Below, piece by piece: positions 34,722 through 43,283 of a stretch of DNA of 64,000 bases. Position 1 is the first letter of the stretch; each line of letters starts with the position of its first letter. The notes beneath the pieces were generated by a model. It saw nothing but the letters and a program-made list of their open reading frames with translations, was not told the origin of the DNA and did not search any database. The position numbers and the translations under genes are program-made. This stretch comes from JANXSG01 sp038203935 (lineage in GTDB: Bacteria > Armatimonadota > Chthonomonadetes > Chthonomonadales > Chthonomonadaceae). The stretch is from the NCBI GenBank assembly GCA_038203935.1, contig JBBRDM010000004.1, positions 1 through 64,000 of the forward strand, written 5' to 3'.

Positions 34722-34732
34722 AGTATAGCACA
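34722..34732 (-). promoter_or_regulatory. Extended -10 promoter, probably of the glycan operon
   Basis: Minus strand TGTGCTATACT (TG-C-TATACT). It is identical over 11 bases to the element in front of the prepilin gene at 44692-44702. The -35 region (TTAGTC, 17 bases up) is poor. Confidence 0.45.
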
Positions 34733-34824
34733 TTTACCAGACGGACTAATAGGATTATCTTACATACTTGCAAGAATCGTGCCAACGCAAAATTGTTCCA
34801 CGGTATTTTTTTAGAACTGGCAAA

Positions 34825-36153
34825 TTATTGAGTAAAATCTGATTTTAGGGGATATTTTTTGTGTTCAATTTCTGAAATACGCTGGAGTAAGAACCGTCGT
34901 TCTGGTGCGTTGACTGCGCTTTCTAATGCGATTTGGTAGCTTTGCAGTGCTTTCCAGTCGTCGCCAGCCCGAGTATATAAAGCGCCAAACGCAGTATGAT
35001 AGAGGCTGTAATTAAGGAGCGGGTCGGAGGAATCGATTGTGTTTAAAGCGAGCAGGCCTTGCTCTACACCGAATGCAAAAGAGTAGGCAATGGCGCGATT
35101 TAAAGCTACGGTGGAAGATCCGGTGCGCGATAAAAGCATATCGTACATTTCTGACATGGCTCTCCAGTTCGTGGAGGCGTGATCATTAGCGGTAACATGG
35201 CAGAGGGCTATTCCGGCTTCCAGATGATATTCCGAAAGTGAATTATCTCGCATCGAGACCTTGAGAATTTCCAGTCCTTCCGTAATCAACTTCCTATCCC
35301 ACTGGGTGCGATCCTGATTTTCCAGCAGAACAATCTCGCCGTATGCATCCGTTCTTGCAGGCAGCCTCGCTGCCTGAAATAACATGAGAGCGAGCAGCGC
35401 ATGAGTTTGAGATGCCTGGCCGCACGGATGTGTCAGCAGAATTCTTGTCAGACGAATTGCTTCCAGGCAGAGGTCTCTTCGAATTGCCACTTCTCCTGAA
35501 TGCGTAGAGTAACCTTCATTGAACATCAAGTAGAGTCCCTGATGGACTGTCTCCAATCTGCGAGGAAAATCAGCATCATCAGGGATTGAAAACTCAGTTT
35601 TCTTACGCTTAAGGGTCCTTTTTGCACGGGTTAACCGCTGCTGCAGAGTCGTCTCTGGCAGGAGGTACGCCATCGAGATCTCTTTTACACTCAGGCCGCA
35701 GAGTGAACGCAGCATCAGCGCTGTCTGATCTTCTGTCTTAAGGTCCGGATGGCAGCAGAGAAACATAAGCCGAAGTTGATCATCCTCTATCGTGCGGCTG
35801 GAATCGAACACCTCCTCAAATTCGCGGGTTCCTGCTATCTGGTCTACCTCATCTGAGAAGAGTTTCAATTTACGCAGCAGGGACGATTCCCTGCGTATGA
35901 GATCGATCGCTGCATTCTTTGCGGCCTTATTCAGCCATGCGCTCGGGTTTGGCGGCATGCCATGATAACTCCAGTTTCGCATAGCTTTCAGCATTGTCTC
36001 CTGAACTGCATCTTCCGCCAGCTGCAGATGGCCAGGGCCTAAGAGCCGCACGAGAGCAGCCGTCAGCCTGGACGATTCCCTTCGAAAAAGGTGGTCGAGC
36101 TGCTGCATGAGCTGCTCATCATTGGATTGTTCACTTTTAAAACAGAGATCCAT
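34825..36153 (-). CDS. ECF sigma factor of the ECF42 (DGPF-associated) type
   Basis: A 442-residue sigma factor. The sigma-2 region is LDHLFRRESSRLTAALVRLL...AEDAVQETMLKAMRNW and NPSAWLNKAAKNAAIDLIRR; sigma-4 is LMLRSLCGLSVKEISMAYLL and TTLQQRLTRAKRTLKRK. The remaining 240 residues are a helical extension (DUF6596, TPR-like) beginning LETVHQGLYLMFNEGYS, which defines the ECF41/42-like long sigma factors. The neighbouring DGPF-domain gene (18 bases upstream) is the hallmark of ECF42; no anti-sigma factor is needed in that group, where the C-terminal extension is regulatory. Confidence 0.93.
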   Translation of the reverse strand: MDLCFKSEQSNDEQLMQQLDHLFRRESSRLTAALVRLLGPGHLQLAEDAVQETMLKAMRNWSYHGMPPNPSAWLNKAAKNAAIDLIRRESSLLRKLKLFSDEVDQIAGTREFEEVFDSSRTIEDDQLRLMFLCCHPDLKTEDQTALMLRSLCGLSVKEISMAYLLPETTLQQRLTRAKRTLKRKKTEFSIPDDADFPRRLETVHQGLYLMFNEGYSTHSGEVAIRRDLCLEAIRLTRILLTHPCGQASQTHALLALMLFQAARLPARTDAYGEIVLLENQDRTQWDRKLITEGLEILKVSMRDNSLSEYHLEAGIALCHVTANDHASTNWRAMSEMYDMLLSRTGSSTVALNRAIAYSFAFGVEQGLLALNTIDSSDPLLNYSLYHTAFGALYTRAGDDWKALQSYQIALESAVNAPERRFLLQRISEIEHKKYPLKSDFTQ

Positions 36154-36171
36154 GCGGTTCCCTTTGGTTAC

Positions 36172-36519
36172 CTAAGCGACGCTGCTGTCGATCTGTCTCA
36201 ATTCCAGCGCAGCGCCCCATTTGAGTCCCGGGCATCCACTGGCAACTTCTATGGCCTCTTTTTCGTCTTCCGCCTTAAACAGGAAATAGCCGCCAATCGC
36301 TTCTTTCGATTCCGCAAATGGACCATCGAGCACTTTCCTATCGGAACCTAACCCGCGAATAGTTTTGCCGCCGGGAAACAGAGCATCTCCTCCCAGCATC
36401 CGGCCCTCACTGCCAAGCTTTTGAGCCCATGCCATATACTGCTCGACCACCGACTGCATCTCATCAGCCGAATGTGTCGTGTCGTCACAATTGTGAATAA
36501 GAATCATAAACTGAGCCAT
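36172..36519 (-). CDS. YCII-related (DGPF domain) protein
   Basis: A 115-residue protein of the YCII/DGPF family, with the signature RKVLDGPFAESKEAIGGYFL and the family opening MAQFMILIHN...ADEMQSVVEQYMAWAQKL. These small ferredoxin-like proteins occur next to ECF42 sigma factors across many phyla and are thought to be targets or partners of them. It is the first gene of the sigma-factor pair, transcribed divergently from the peroxiredoxin gene. Confidence 0.93.
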   Translation of the reverse strand: MAQFMILIHNCDDTTHSADEMQSVVEQYMAWAQKLGSEGRMLGGDALFPGGKTIRGLGSDRKVLDGPFAESKEAIGGYFLFKAEDEKEAIEVASGCPGLKWGAALELRQIDSSVA

Positions 36520-36645
36520 CTTTAATCTCCTTCAACCTAATTTAAATTCGAGAGATCGGCGCCTCTCACCTGTATAACGATTGAATCTCACGGATATCGA
36601 CATTGGATTTTTCAACCGAAAAAAAAAGTTCTGGGTAAAATATAA

Positions 36646-36675
36646 TTGACTTGATGATCTCATGAGAGGTATCAT
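36646..36675 (+). promoter_or_regulatory. Candidate promoter of the peroxiredoxin gene
   Basis: TTGACT (36646-36651), an 18-base spacer and TATCAT (36670-36675). The CATAAT at 36673-36678 is an alternative -10. It lies about 70 bases before the ATG. Confidence 0.45.
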
Positions 36676-36747
36676 AATCAATGAGTAATCCATCCTGTTT
36701 GGATTTCATACATTTGATAAATTCAACTAATTGAAGGAGCAAGACAA

Positions 36748-37302
36748 ATGTCTATTGCAAAAGTAGGAGAGCCCGCGCCGGATTTTATTATGTCTACTGC
36801 AAAACCAGGGGACACAGCAAAAACGGTGGGCGGAAAAGTGTCTCTAGCCGACTTTAGAGGTAAATGGCTGGTATTTTTCTTTTATCCACTCGATTTCACT
36901 TTTGTTTGCCCCACAGAAATAACTGCAATCTCAGATAGATACGATGAGTTCCAGGAGATAGGAGCGGAAGTTCTGGGCGTATCCACCGACTCTGTCTATT
37001 CTCATATGGCCTGGATGAATGCTTCCCGTGAAGATCACGGTCTCGGGGAGATGCATTTCCCACTTGCATCCGATATCACCAAAGAGGTCGCCAGGAATTA
37101 CGGGGTTCTGATTGAAGACCAGGGAATTGCGCTGCGCGGCCTTTTTATCATCGATCCCAGCGGTGTGCTGCAGTATGGAGTTGTCAATAGTCTGAATATC
37201 GGCAGAAGTACGGATGAAACTTTGCGAGTACTCCAGGCCCTTCAGACCGGCGGACTTTGCCCCTCAGATTGGAAACCAGGCAAAGCGCTGCTGAATACAT
37301 GA
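36748..37302 (+). CDS. 2-Cys peroxiredoxin (AhpC/TSA family)
   Basis: A 184-residue thiol peroxidase that reduces hydrogen peroxide and organic peroxides. The peroxidatic cysteine is in PLDFTFVCPTEITA and the resolving cysteine in TGGLCPSDWKPG, the typical 2-Cys arrangement. GKWLVFFFYPLDF and GLFIIDPSGVLQY are further family motifs. The conserved active-site Thr and Arg are present (T of FTFVCPTE; R in ALRGLFIID). AAGGAG lies 8 bases before the ATG. Divergent from the ECF42 pair; convergent with the protease gene, separated by a hairpin terminator. Confidence 0.96.
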   Translation: MSIAKVGEPAPDFIMSTAKPGDTAKTVGGKVSLADFRGKWLVFFFYPLDFTFVCPTEITAISDRYDEFQEIGAEVLGVSTDSVYSHMAWMNASREDHGLGEMHFPLASDITKEVARNYGVLIEDQGIALRGLFIIDPSGVLQYGVVNSLNIGRSTDETLRVLQALQTGGLCPSDWKPGKALLNT

Positions 37303-37310
37303 TTTAATCT

Positions 37311-37342
37311 GCGATGGGATCGGCTGGCGCCGGTCCCATCGC
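37311..37342. terminator. Bidirectional terminator between the peroxiredoxin and HtrA genes
   Basis: GCGATGGGA (37311-37319) pairs with TCCCATCGC (37334-37342), with an inner CGGC/GCCG stem, followed on the plus strand by TGCTTTT. It starts 8 bases after the peroxiredoxin stop codon. Confidence 0.8.
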
Positions 37343-37348
37343 TGCTTT

Positions 37349-38527
37349 TCAGGGCTCCGGCACCGCTGTCGTTGGCGCTATACCAACGACTATGGTGCCT
37401 TTTCCAGATCTATCTCCACGCACCATCTCGAACGACACTTTCTGCCCTATCTTCAGAGTTTTCACGATGGCCTTATACGCTTCTTCATTGGGAACCGGCT
37501 TTCCGTCCAGTTTAACAATCACGTCGCCTGGCTGTATACCTGCTGCCTCGAATGGTCCTCTTGGCTGCATTCTATAAGTAACTATTCCTGCCACATTCGG
37601 AAGGTTGTACATTCTTGCCAGACGAGGTGAGTTCGTCGTGACCGCCACACCCAGCCATGGCCGTTTGATCATTCCAAATCGCTTCAGTTCATCCGCAACA
37701 TGCAGGGCGGTATCAATCGGGATGGCAAAGCCAATGCCCTGTGCTGAAGTCAGCACCACGGTGTTGATCCCTATTACTTCCCCATCCAGATTAACCAGCG
37801 GGCCTCCGGAATTTCCAGGATTGATTGCACAGTCTGTCTGAATCAACTTCTCATAGACCCTGTCTTCTACATGCACAGGGCGGTCAAGCGCACTGACAAC
37901 TCCATGCGTAACGGTAAACCTGAATCCATAGGGATTGCCTATTGCTACTGCCATCTGCCCTGGAATCAGGCCTTCGACAGTCCCTACTCTTGCTACTTTC
38001 AAGTTCGAGCCATTGATGTGCACGAGCGCAACATCCGTGGCGTGGTCCGAACCGATCACTGTTCCGTCAAACTTACGCCCATCCATAGTAGTTACCTGAA
38101 TAGTGCGATTGGCTTCGCCTACAGCGCCTACGACATGTTCATTCGTAAGTATGTCGCCGCTGCTGTTCACAATGACTCCGGATCCTTCCGCAGGTACCTG
38201 TCTATAACGGGGGCCCAGCATCCAGTCATCATCGAACATTCCCGGATCGATTTTTACGATTTTGCGCGTATCGATATTTACTACCGCCGGGGCGACTGCC
38301 TGTGCGGCTCGTGCGTAGCTCTCCGCTATATTCAAAGCTTTCGGAGGCGAAGCCGGCGCTACCCCCAGCCCCTCGCGCACCTCCGCCTGCCCGGTCGGCC
38401 ATCGCCAGCTAACATGCAGATTCGGCAGTATGAAACCACCAAGGATGAAAACTATTGTCAGAAGCAGCGATGTTCGCCACTTCGAAGTCTGTGATCGCCC
38501 AATCTCTTTTGGCTGACTATTGTGCAT
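37349..38527 (-). CDS. HtrA/DegP-like trypsin-fold serine protease with PDZ domain
   Basis: A 392-residue envelope protease. An N-terminal membrane anchor (SLLLTIVFILGGFILPNL) is followed by the protease domain with its catalytic triad: His in DILTNEHVVGAV, Asp in GSDHATDVALVHI and Ser in INPGNSGGPLVNLDGEVIGI. A single PDZ domain (ITYRMQPRGPFEAAGIQPGD-like segment, then VIVKLDGKPVPNEEAYKAIV) closes the protein. It degrades or refolds misfolded periplasmic proteins. One PDZ and a membrane anchor make it DegS- or HhoA-like rather than DegP-like. The C-terminus ends close to the shared terminator. Confidence 0.93.
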   Translation of the reverse strand: MHNSQPKEIGRSQTSKWRTSLLLTIVFILGGFILPNLHVSWRWPTGQAEVREGLGVAPASPPKALNIAESYARAAQAVAPAVVNIDTRKIVKIDPGMFDDDWMLGPRYRQVPAEGSGVIVNSSGDILTNEHVVGAVGEANRTIQVTTMDGRKFDGTVIGSDHATDVALVHINGSNLKVARVGTVEGLIPGQMAVAIGNPYGFRFTVTHGVVSALDRPVHVEDRVYEKLIQTDCAINPGNSGGPLVNLDGEVIGINTVVLTSAQGIGFAIPIDTALHVADELKRFGMIKRPWLGVAVTTNSPRLARMYNLPNVAGIVTYRMQPRGPFEAAGIQPGDVIVKLDGKPVPNEEAYKAIVKTLKIGQKVSFEMVRGDRSGKGTIVVGIAPTTAVPEP

Positions 38528-38581
38528 ACTTCTAACCTCACTTACTTGATTTATGGAGACTGTAATATCTGAATTATACCT

Positions 38582-39028
38582 TCACTCCGGCGCCTCTATA
38601 TCTGAGGTGTGTTTACCGATATAAGCGAACGGCGCAGGTATTGCTGCAATATATACGAGAATTCTCACGGCTTCGAGATAGCTGAAAGCCGATTCCGGAT
38701 TTGGGGAACTGCTGGAAATAGCAGCAATGCTGACAGCAGGCCAGCCACAGAACACCGGAATCAGCATCACGGCGGCTCCCAGCAGCAGCAGATAGATACG
38801 ATTCGGATTCATCGTACGTGTAACACCGGCTAAAAAGCTGCTGAATGCTGCGCCGAAACTAGCGCTGATGATGCCTATGCGAACCGCTTCAGCCACACAC
38901 CCAAAGTGCCAGGACATCCCCAGAATCAAAGCAATCAGAATCAGACTGGCCACAATGATTTTACTTACAACGCGCGCGTGTTTCGGCAATATACTATTTT
39001 TCGGCGTGCTTCTCTCGATGGTATTCAA
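38582..39028 (-). CDS. Hypothetical four-helix membrane protein
   Basis: A 148-residue protein with about four hydrophobic segments (VSKIIVASLILIALILGM, IGIISASFGAAFSSFLAGV, IYLLLLGAAVMLIPVFCGW, AVRILVYIAAIPAPFAYIG). The family is not recognised. It lies upstream of the protease gene (54 bases) on the same strand and may share its transcript, which would suggest an envelope-related role. No motif beyond the helices is visible. Confidence 0.55.
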   Translation of the reverse strand: MNTIERSTPKNSILPKHARVVSKIIVASLILIALILGMSWHFGCVAEAVRIGIISASFGAAFSSFLAGVTRTMNPNRIYLLLLGAAVMLIPVFCGWPAVSIAAISSSSPNPESAFSYLEAVRILVYIAAIPAPFAYIGKHTSDIEAPE

Positions 39029-39199
39029 AACCTCACCTAATGGCTTGATCAGGTATTACCGATAATGGAATGAAGCTAGCAGTTCGACTTCATTTAGGCT
39101 CTCTTCGCATTTTCATTGCATTTCCCAATCATCCTATAGCTGTTTTAATGCAGTTAATCATTGGCAATGCGAACTTTTAAACTATTCCGGAGAATCCGA

Positions 39200-39469
39200 T
39201 TGACTGAACGCGATATTTTGGAAGTGGGGCGCGGAGCCCTTTCCGTTGCTTTGAAGCTGGCAATGCCTGTACTGCTTTGCGGACTTATCGCAGGCGTGAT
39301 GGTAAGTATCTTTCAGGCTGTAACTCAAATACAGGAGTTCACCCTCACTTTTGTTCCCAAGCTCCTTGCGGTAATTCTTGCCCTTGCGGTATTCGGCCCC
39401 TGGATGCTATCAACTATGACTAACTTTTTTATCTATACCTACAGTCACATGTCCCCGGTTATCAAGTAA
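39200..39469 (+). CDS. fliQ: Flagellar export protein FliQ
   Basis: An 89-residue export-gate protein with two membrane helices, ALKLAMPVLLCGLIAGVMVS and LLAVILALAVFGPWMLSTM, and the conserved IFQAVTQIQEFTLTFVPKL between them. It packs around FliP and FliR in the core of the flagellar type III export channel. The frame is open from a TTG at 39161, but GGAGA (39189-39193) precedes a TTG at 39200, giving exactly the family length of 89. fliR follows after 17 bases. There is no fliP upstream: the preceding gene is divergent. Confidence 0.92.
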   Translation: MTERDILEVGRGALSVALKLAMPVLLCGLIAGVMVSIFQAVTQIQEFTLTFVPKLLAVILALAVFGPWMLSTMTNFFIYTYSHMSPVIK

Positions 39470-39486
39470 CTCGCTTCCTTTACATT

Positions 39487-40266
39487 ATGGACCTTTTTGC
39501 TGTCCGATCTCACGATTTTTATACTTTCATTCTGGTATTTGCCAGAGTGAGCTGCCTCATGGTTGCCGCTCCGCTGCTGGGGAATAAAGCTATTCCCAAG
39601 ACGGTGAAAGCCGGTTTGTGCCTGCTATTTGCTCTCGCCATTACTCCCATGGTCACTGCTTCTACCGGCCCCATCCCTGAAAATCTCATCCTCTTCGCAG
39701 GTGTCGTGGTGCGGGACAGCCTGTTTGGGATGGCGCTGGGATATCTGGCGAGAGTCCTTTTTTCATCTGTTGAAATGGCGGGCTACCTCGCAGATACACA
39801 GATGGGTTTCAACTTTGCAAACATATTCAACCCATTTAGTGAACATCAGGATTCCGTTCTCAGCAGTTTCCAATATCAGGTCACGATTACTATTTATCTC
39901 GTTTTAAATGGGCACTTGATTCTTCTGGGATCAGTTATCGACAGTTTCAAAGCGCTTCCTCCGGGTGCGGTCAGCCTGCATGCAGGATTTGCGCTCACTG
40001 TGGTCCCTATGCTCAATCAGATGTTCCTGCTGGGGATGCGCATTGCAATGCCGGCTGTCGGCGTACTTCTTGTGGTCGACGTTGCATTTGGCCTGGTTGC
40101 GCGCATGGTGCCGCAGATAAACGTATATGTTGTTGGCATGCCGGCAAAAATAATTATAGGTGTCGGCATCGTCGCTATGCTTCTCCCGCTGCTTTCTCTC
40201 GCTGCATCGCAGATCGTGACCGGCACATCCGCCGGCATGAGCGCGCTGATAGGAGGATCGCAATAG
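39487..40266 (+). CDS. fliR: Flagellar export protein FliR
   Basis: A 259-residue integral membrane component of the export gate. It has the family start FILVFARVSCLMVAAPLLGN, then VKAGLCLLFALAITPM and YLADTQMGFNFANIFNP (the Gx-GF-A motif of FliR). VSLHAGFALTVVPMLNQMFLLGMRIAMPAVGVLL and the C-terminal helices complete the usual 6-helix layout. Its stop codon TAG directly abuts the flhB ATG (40267), so the two are tightly coupled. The order fliQ-fliR-flhB is common. Confidence 0.93.
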   Translation: MDLFAVRSHDFYTFILVFARVSCLMVAAPLLGNKAIPKTVKAGLCLLFALAITPMVTASTGPIPENLILFAGVVVRDSLFGMALGYLARVLFSSVEMAGYLADTQMGFNFANIFNPFSEHQDSVLSSFQYQVTITIYLVLNGHLILLGSVIDSFKALPPGAVSLHAGFALTVVPMLNQMFLLGMRIAMPAVGVLLVVDVAFGLVARMVPQINVYVVGMPAKIIIGVGIVAMLLPLLSLAASQIVTGTSAGMSALIGGSQ

Positions 40267-41361
40267 ATGGCGATGGGAGCGGATGACAAAACAGAATCTG
40301 CCACTCCAAAACGACGTGGTGACGAGCGCAAAAAGGGCCGCGTTCCCAAATCTACCGAGCTCTCCGGAATACTGGTTCTGATGGGCGTGTTCATGGTGCT
40401 GAGAGCTTTTATCGGTGCAGCGGGCCAGATCACCTCCAACTATTTCATTCAAATATTTTCCCACCTTGATGAAGTGCATATCACTGCGCACGATACCATG
40501 CGAATCGGAGCCGCAGCGTTTATGACGATATTCCGATCTGTCGGGCCGATTATGGTGACTGCGATGATTTTAGGAATCTTCGCAAATGTGGTACAGACCG
40601 GCCCAATGATTTCAGGCGAAGCGCTGCAGCCGAATTTTAAACGCCTCAACCCGGTCAATGGGCTGAAAAAATTTGTCTCCCCAGAGGGACTCGTCAATTT
40701 AGTAAAATCTATTTACAAGCTCGGTATCATCGGGTTTATTGCCTACTCCACGATACGGGGCAGTTTTGATCAGCTCATGATCTTATCCAGAGTCGATCTC
40801 TATCAATCTATCAGTATTATAGCGGGAATTGCTACCAGGATGACCACGCGCATTGTGGGGACGATGCTCATACTGGCTGCTCTCGATTATGCGTTCCAGA
40901 GATACTCCTACGAAAAATCCATCAAAATGTCGAAGCACGAGGTGAAAGAAGAGCATAAGCAGTCTGAAGGAAGCCCACTCTTAAAATCTCGGATTCGCGC
41001 CAGGCAGCGTCAGATCGCCAGACAGAGAATGATGGAAGAGGTTCCAGCCGCGGATGTCATAATTACTAACCCTACCCACTTTGCCGTTGCCTTGAAATAC
41101 AATGCAGATAAATCGACTGCTCCTGTGGTGGTTGCGAAGGGCCAGGATATTCTCGCTCTAAAAATACGTGAAATCGCACAGCAAAACGACGTGCCAATTG
41201 TGGAAAATCCGCCGCTTGCACGAGCGCTTTATAAGCAGGTGGATATTGGCAGAGAGATCCCGGGCGAACTGTATGAGGCGGTAGCTGAGGTCCTGGCTTT
41301 TGTTTATCAGATTAACCAGAAGCGTAAGGAAAGAATGAGTTTCTCAATGGGTGGCCGGTAA
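40267..41361 (+). CDS. flhB: Flagellar export protein FlhB
   Basis: A 364-residue substrate-specificity switch of flagellar export. It has the family start DKTESATPKRRGDERKKGRV, four membrane helices, and the cytoplasmic domain starting MSKHEVKEEHKQSEGSP. The autocleavage motif is present as VIITNPTHFAVALKYN (cleavage between N and P of NPTH). The remainder of the C-terminal domain (PVVVAKGQDILALKIREIA...VPIVENPPLARALYKQVDIG) is complete. FlhB interacts with FliK to switch from rod-hook to filament export. A perfect 20-bp terminator lies about 95 bases downstream. No flhA, flhF or other flagellar gene follows. Confidence 0.95.
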   Translation: MAMGADDKTESATPKRRGDERKKGRVPKSTELSGILVLMGVFMVLRAFIGAAGQITSNYFIQIFSHLDEVHITAHDTMRIGAAAFMTIFRSVGPIMVTAMILGIFANVVQTGPMISGEALQPNFKRLNPVNGLKKFVSPEGLVNLVKSIYKLGIIGFIAYSTIRGSFDQLMILSRVDLYQSISIIAGIATRMTTRIVGTMLILAALDYAFQRYSYEKSIKMSKHEVKEEHKQSEGSPLLKSRIRARQRQIARQRMMEEVPAADVIITNPTHFAVALKYNADKSTAPVVVAKGQDILALKIREIAQQNDVPIVENPPLARALYKQVDIGREIPGELYEAVAEVLAFVYQINQKRKERMSFSMGGR

Positions 41362-41454
41362 ATGTATCTGCTCATGACATCGTATCATGAAACCCTCTCA
41401 AAAAAATTGAAGGCGAATCGCGATAGCTTCTAGATCAGCCAGAAAAAATAAGGC

Positions 41455-41500
41455 AAAATAAACCCCCGGTACACTGAGCTGTGTACCGGGGGTTTATTTT
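41455..41500. terminator. Strong bidirectional terminator
   Basis: A perfect 20-bp stem, AAAATAAACCCCCGGTACAC (41455-41474) with its complement at 41481-41500, and the 6-base loop TGAGCT. It lies between the convergent flhB and Cys-rich genes, with T-rich ends on both strands. Confidence 0.93.
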
Positions 41501-41536
41501 ATGTCGAACTAATCGGCCAGAACTCGTCGAAAAGTC

Positions 41537-41791
41537 TTACATTTTGGTCGCTTTTTTGCCTGGTTTTACAAGTACATCGGCGGGCATAGTACATTTCGAA
41601 CAACAGTACATTGTTTTACCTTTTTTGGTAAGTTTCACAGCTACTGTGTTGTCTTTGGTTTTCTTTGCGCTCAAAGGCATGTGGCAAACCGGGCAATCCA
41701 CCGCTTTCTTTGGAGGAGCAGCGAGTGCCATAGTAGTCCCGAGCGAAAGCAGGGCGATCACGGCGCCTGCGCGCCCAATAAATTTTCTCAT
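41537..41791 (-). CDS. Small secreted Cys-rich (metal-binding-like) protein
   Basis: An 84-residue protein with a signal peptide (RAGAVIALLSLGTTMALAA). The short mature domain has two cysteine pairs, VDCPVCHMPLSAKK and YCCSKCTMPADVLV, in the pattern C-x2-C-H...C-C-x2-C-x-M. This resembles small exported zinc- or copper-binding domains (zinc-ribbon or YHS-like). The rest is lysine-rich. AGGAG lies about 10 bases before the ATG. It stands alone between a terminator and a divergent mutarotase gene. No closer function can be given. Confidence 0.7.
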   Translation of the reverse strand: MRKFIGRAGAVIALLSLGTTMALAAPPKKAVDCPVCHMPLSAKKTKDNTVAVKLTKKGKTMYCCSKCTMPADVLVKPGKKATKM

Positions 41792-42061
41792 TAAATTATA
41801 CTCCTGTTACACGTGTGAATCCGCATAAGTGCGGTTTAGCCTGTGTTCAGGCTGCTGGTAATATTACGGTGTTAACCTGCAATCTCCTTCATAGACACAT
41901 AAAATGATTGTATGGTTACAAAAATTTGTGCGGACATCATATTCAGGAGGTAATACCAACCGTTCAGAAGAAGAATGAAATAGAAGAAGAATGAAATAAT
42001 AGATCAATCCGGACTGATTCTTACGATTGATCAGACATTATTACAAAGGAGTTGATAAGTT

Positions 42062-43159
42062 ATGTCCAGATATTCGATTGAAACTGAAAAAATAGGCAAA
42101 TCATTCGCTTTCCGGCTGCGGGACCATGCCAGACGTGCAGAAGCAGTACTATTTCCCGAATTCGGCAATAACTGCACCGAGTTTAGAACGACCCCGGGTC
42201 CAGACGGACTGCTTCCAGATGGAAGCCGTTCAGAAGCCATAGATATATTTGTGCCTCCGGCCGAGGTGGAAGAGCTTCGCACGAACCCTAGCCATGCGGG
42301 ACAGCCCATTCTATTTCCGTTCCCAAACCGTGTGCGAGATGGAAGCTACAGCTTTGAAGGTAAGAATTACAGCCTGGCCAAGCTGCTGGCAACAGGCCGG
42401 GATAAAGGAGCGGGGCATGCTATTCATGGGCTGGTAAACGACAAGTGCTGGACAGTTGATGAAGACTGGGCAGATGAGACCGGCGCGTACATAATTTGCA
42501 GTCTGCAGCTGGATGCAAACCCGGATATTTTTGAGCAGTACCCTTTTCCCTGCAAAATATCCGTGACTTATTCGCTGGTAGATGGTGTGCTGGAAATGAA
42601 AACTGATGTGGAGAACACTGGCACTGCTTCGCTGCCTATGGGCCTTGGCATTCATCCCTGGTTTCCTGTGGCACTCCGGCCCGGCCTTCGTCTGCCGCAC
42701 GGGCTGAATGAGATATCCCTGGAAACCAGAGCGGAGGCGGCAGTGCATGTACCTGCGAATTCGATGTGGGAACTCGAAAAACTGATGCCAAATGGCAAAA
42801 TCACACCTCTATCTGCATCCGATTCCAAGTACGATGTGTCTCATTATGCTTCGCTGAAAGATACTTTTTTCGACCACGTTTTTACCGAACTCGAACATAG
42901 GCCGGATGGATGGACTGAAGGCGGCCTGAGGGACAGCAACACCGGGCTGGAACTTTTCGTAGAAGCGGATTCTAGCTTCCGAGAGTGGGTGCTCTATGCC
43001 CCGGAGAACCGGCCTGTCATTGCGCTGGAGCCTTACACCTGCACTACAGATGCGGTAAATTTAGAGCTGCAGGGAGTAGATTCGGGGCTTATTACGCTTC
43101 CTGCTGGTGAGAATTGGCGCGGAATAATCCGATTCGGCTTGAGAAAGACAGCAGATTGA
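42062..43159 (+). CDS. Aldose 1-epimerase (mutarotase) family protein
   Basis: A 365-residue galactose-mutarotase-like protein, which interconverts alpha and beta anomers of sugars. The family's sugar-binding and catalytic residues are visible: QPILFPFPNRVRDGSYSFEG (N-R motif), GHAIHGLVNDKCW (His), MGLGIHPWFPV (His, catalytic acid) and VIALEPYTCTTDAVNL (Glu, catalytic base). Length is typical. It appears to be a single-gene unit. AAAGGAG lies 10 bases before the ATG. Substrate is unknown; proteins of this length include GalM and YihR-like members. Confidence 0.9.
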   Translation: MSRYSIETEKIGKSFAFRLRDHARRAEAVLFPEFGNNCTEFRTTPGPDGLLPDGSRSEAIDIFVPPAEVEELRTNPSHAGQPILFPFPNRVRDGSYSFEGKNYSLAKLLATGRDKGAGHAIHGLVNDKCWTVDEDWADETGAYIICSLQLDANPDIFEQYPFPCKISVTYSLVDGVLEMKTDVENTGTASLPMGLGIHPWFPVALRPGLRLPHGLNEISLETRAEAAVHVPANSMWELEKLMPNGKITPLSASDSKYDVSHYASLKDTFFDHVFTELEHRPDGWTEGGLRDSNTGLELFVEADSSFREWVLYAPENRPVIALEPYTCTTDAVNLELQGVDSGLITLPAGENWRGIIRFGLRKTAD

Positions 43160-43283
43160 TTTGGATTAACAGACAAAAATTGGATTAAAAAATGAACATT
43201 TTAAATCCTTAACAGTCTTCAAGCACTAGTAATATTGATAACGTTTTATGACCCGTCATGTTACCTATAAAGGAGTCGACCAC

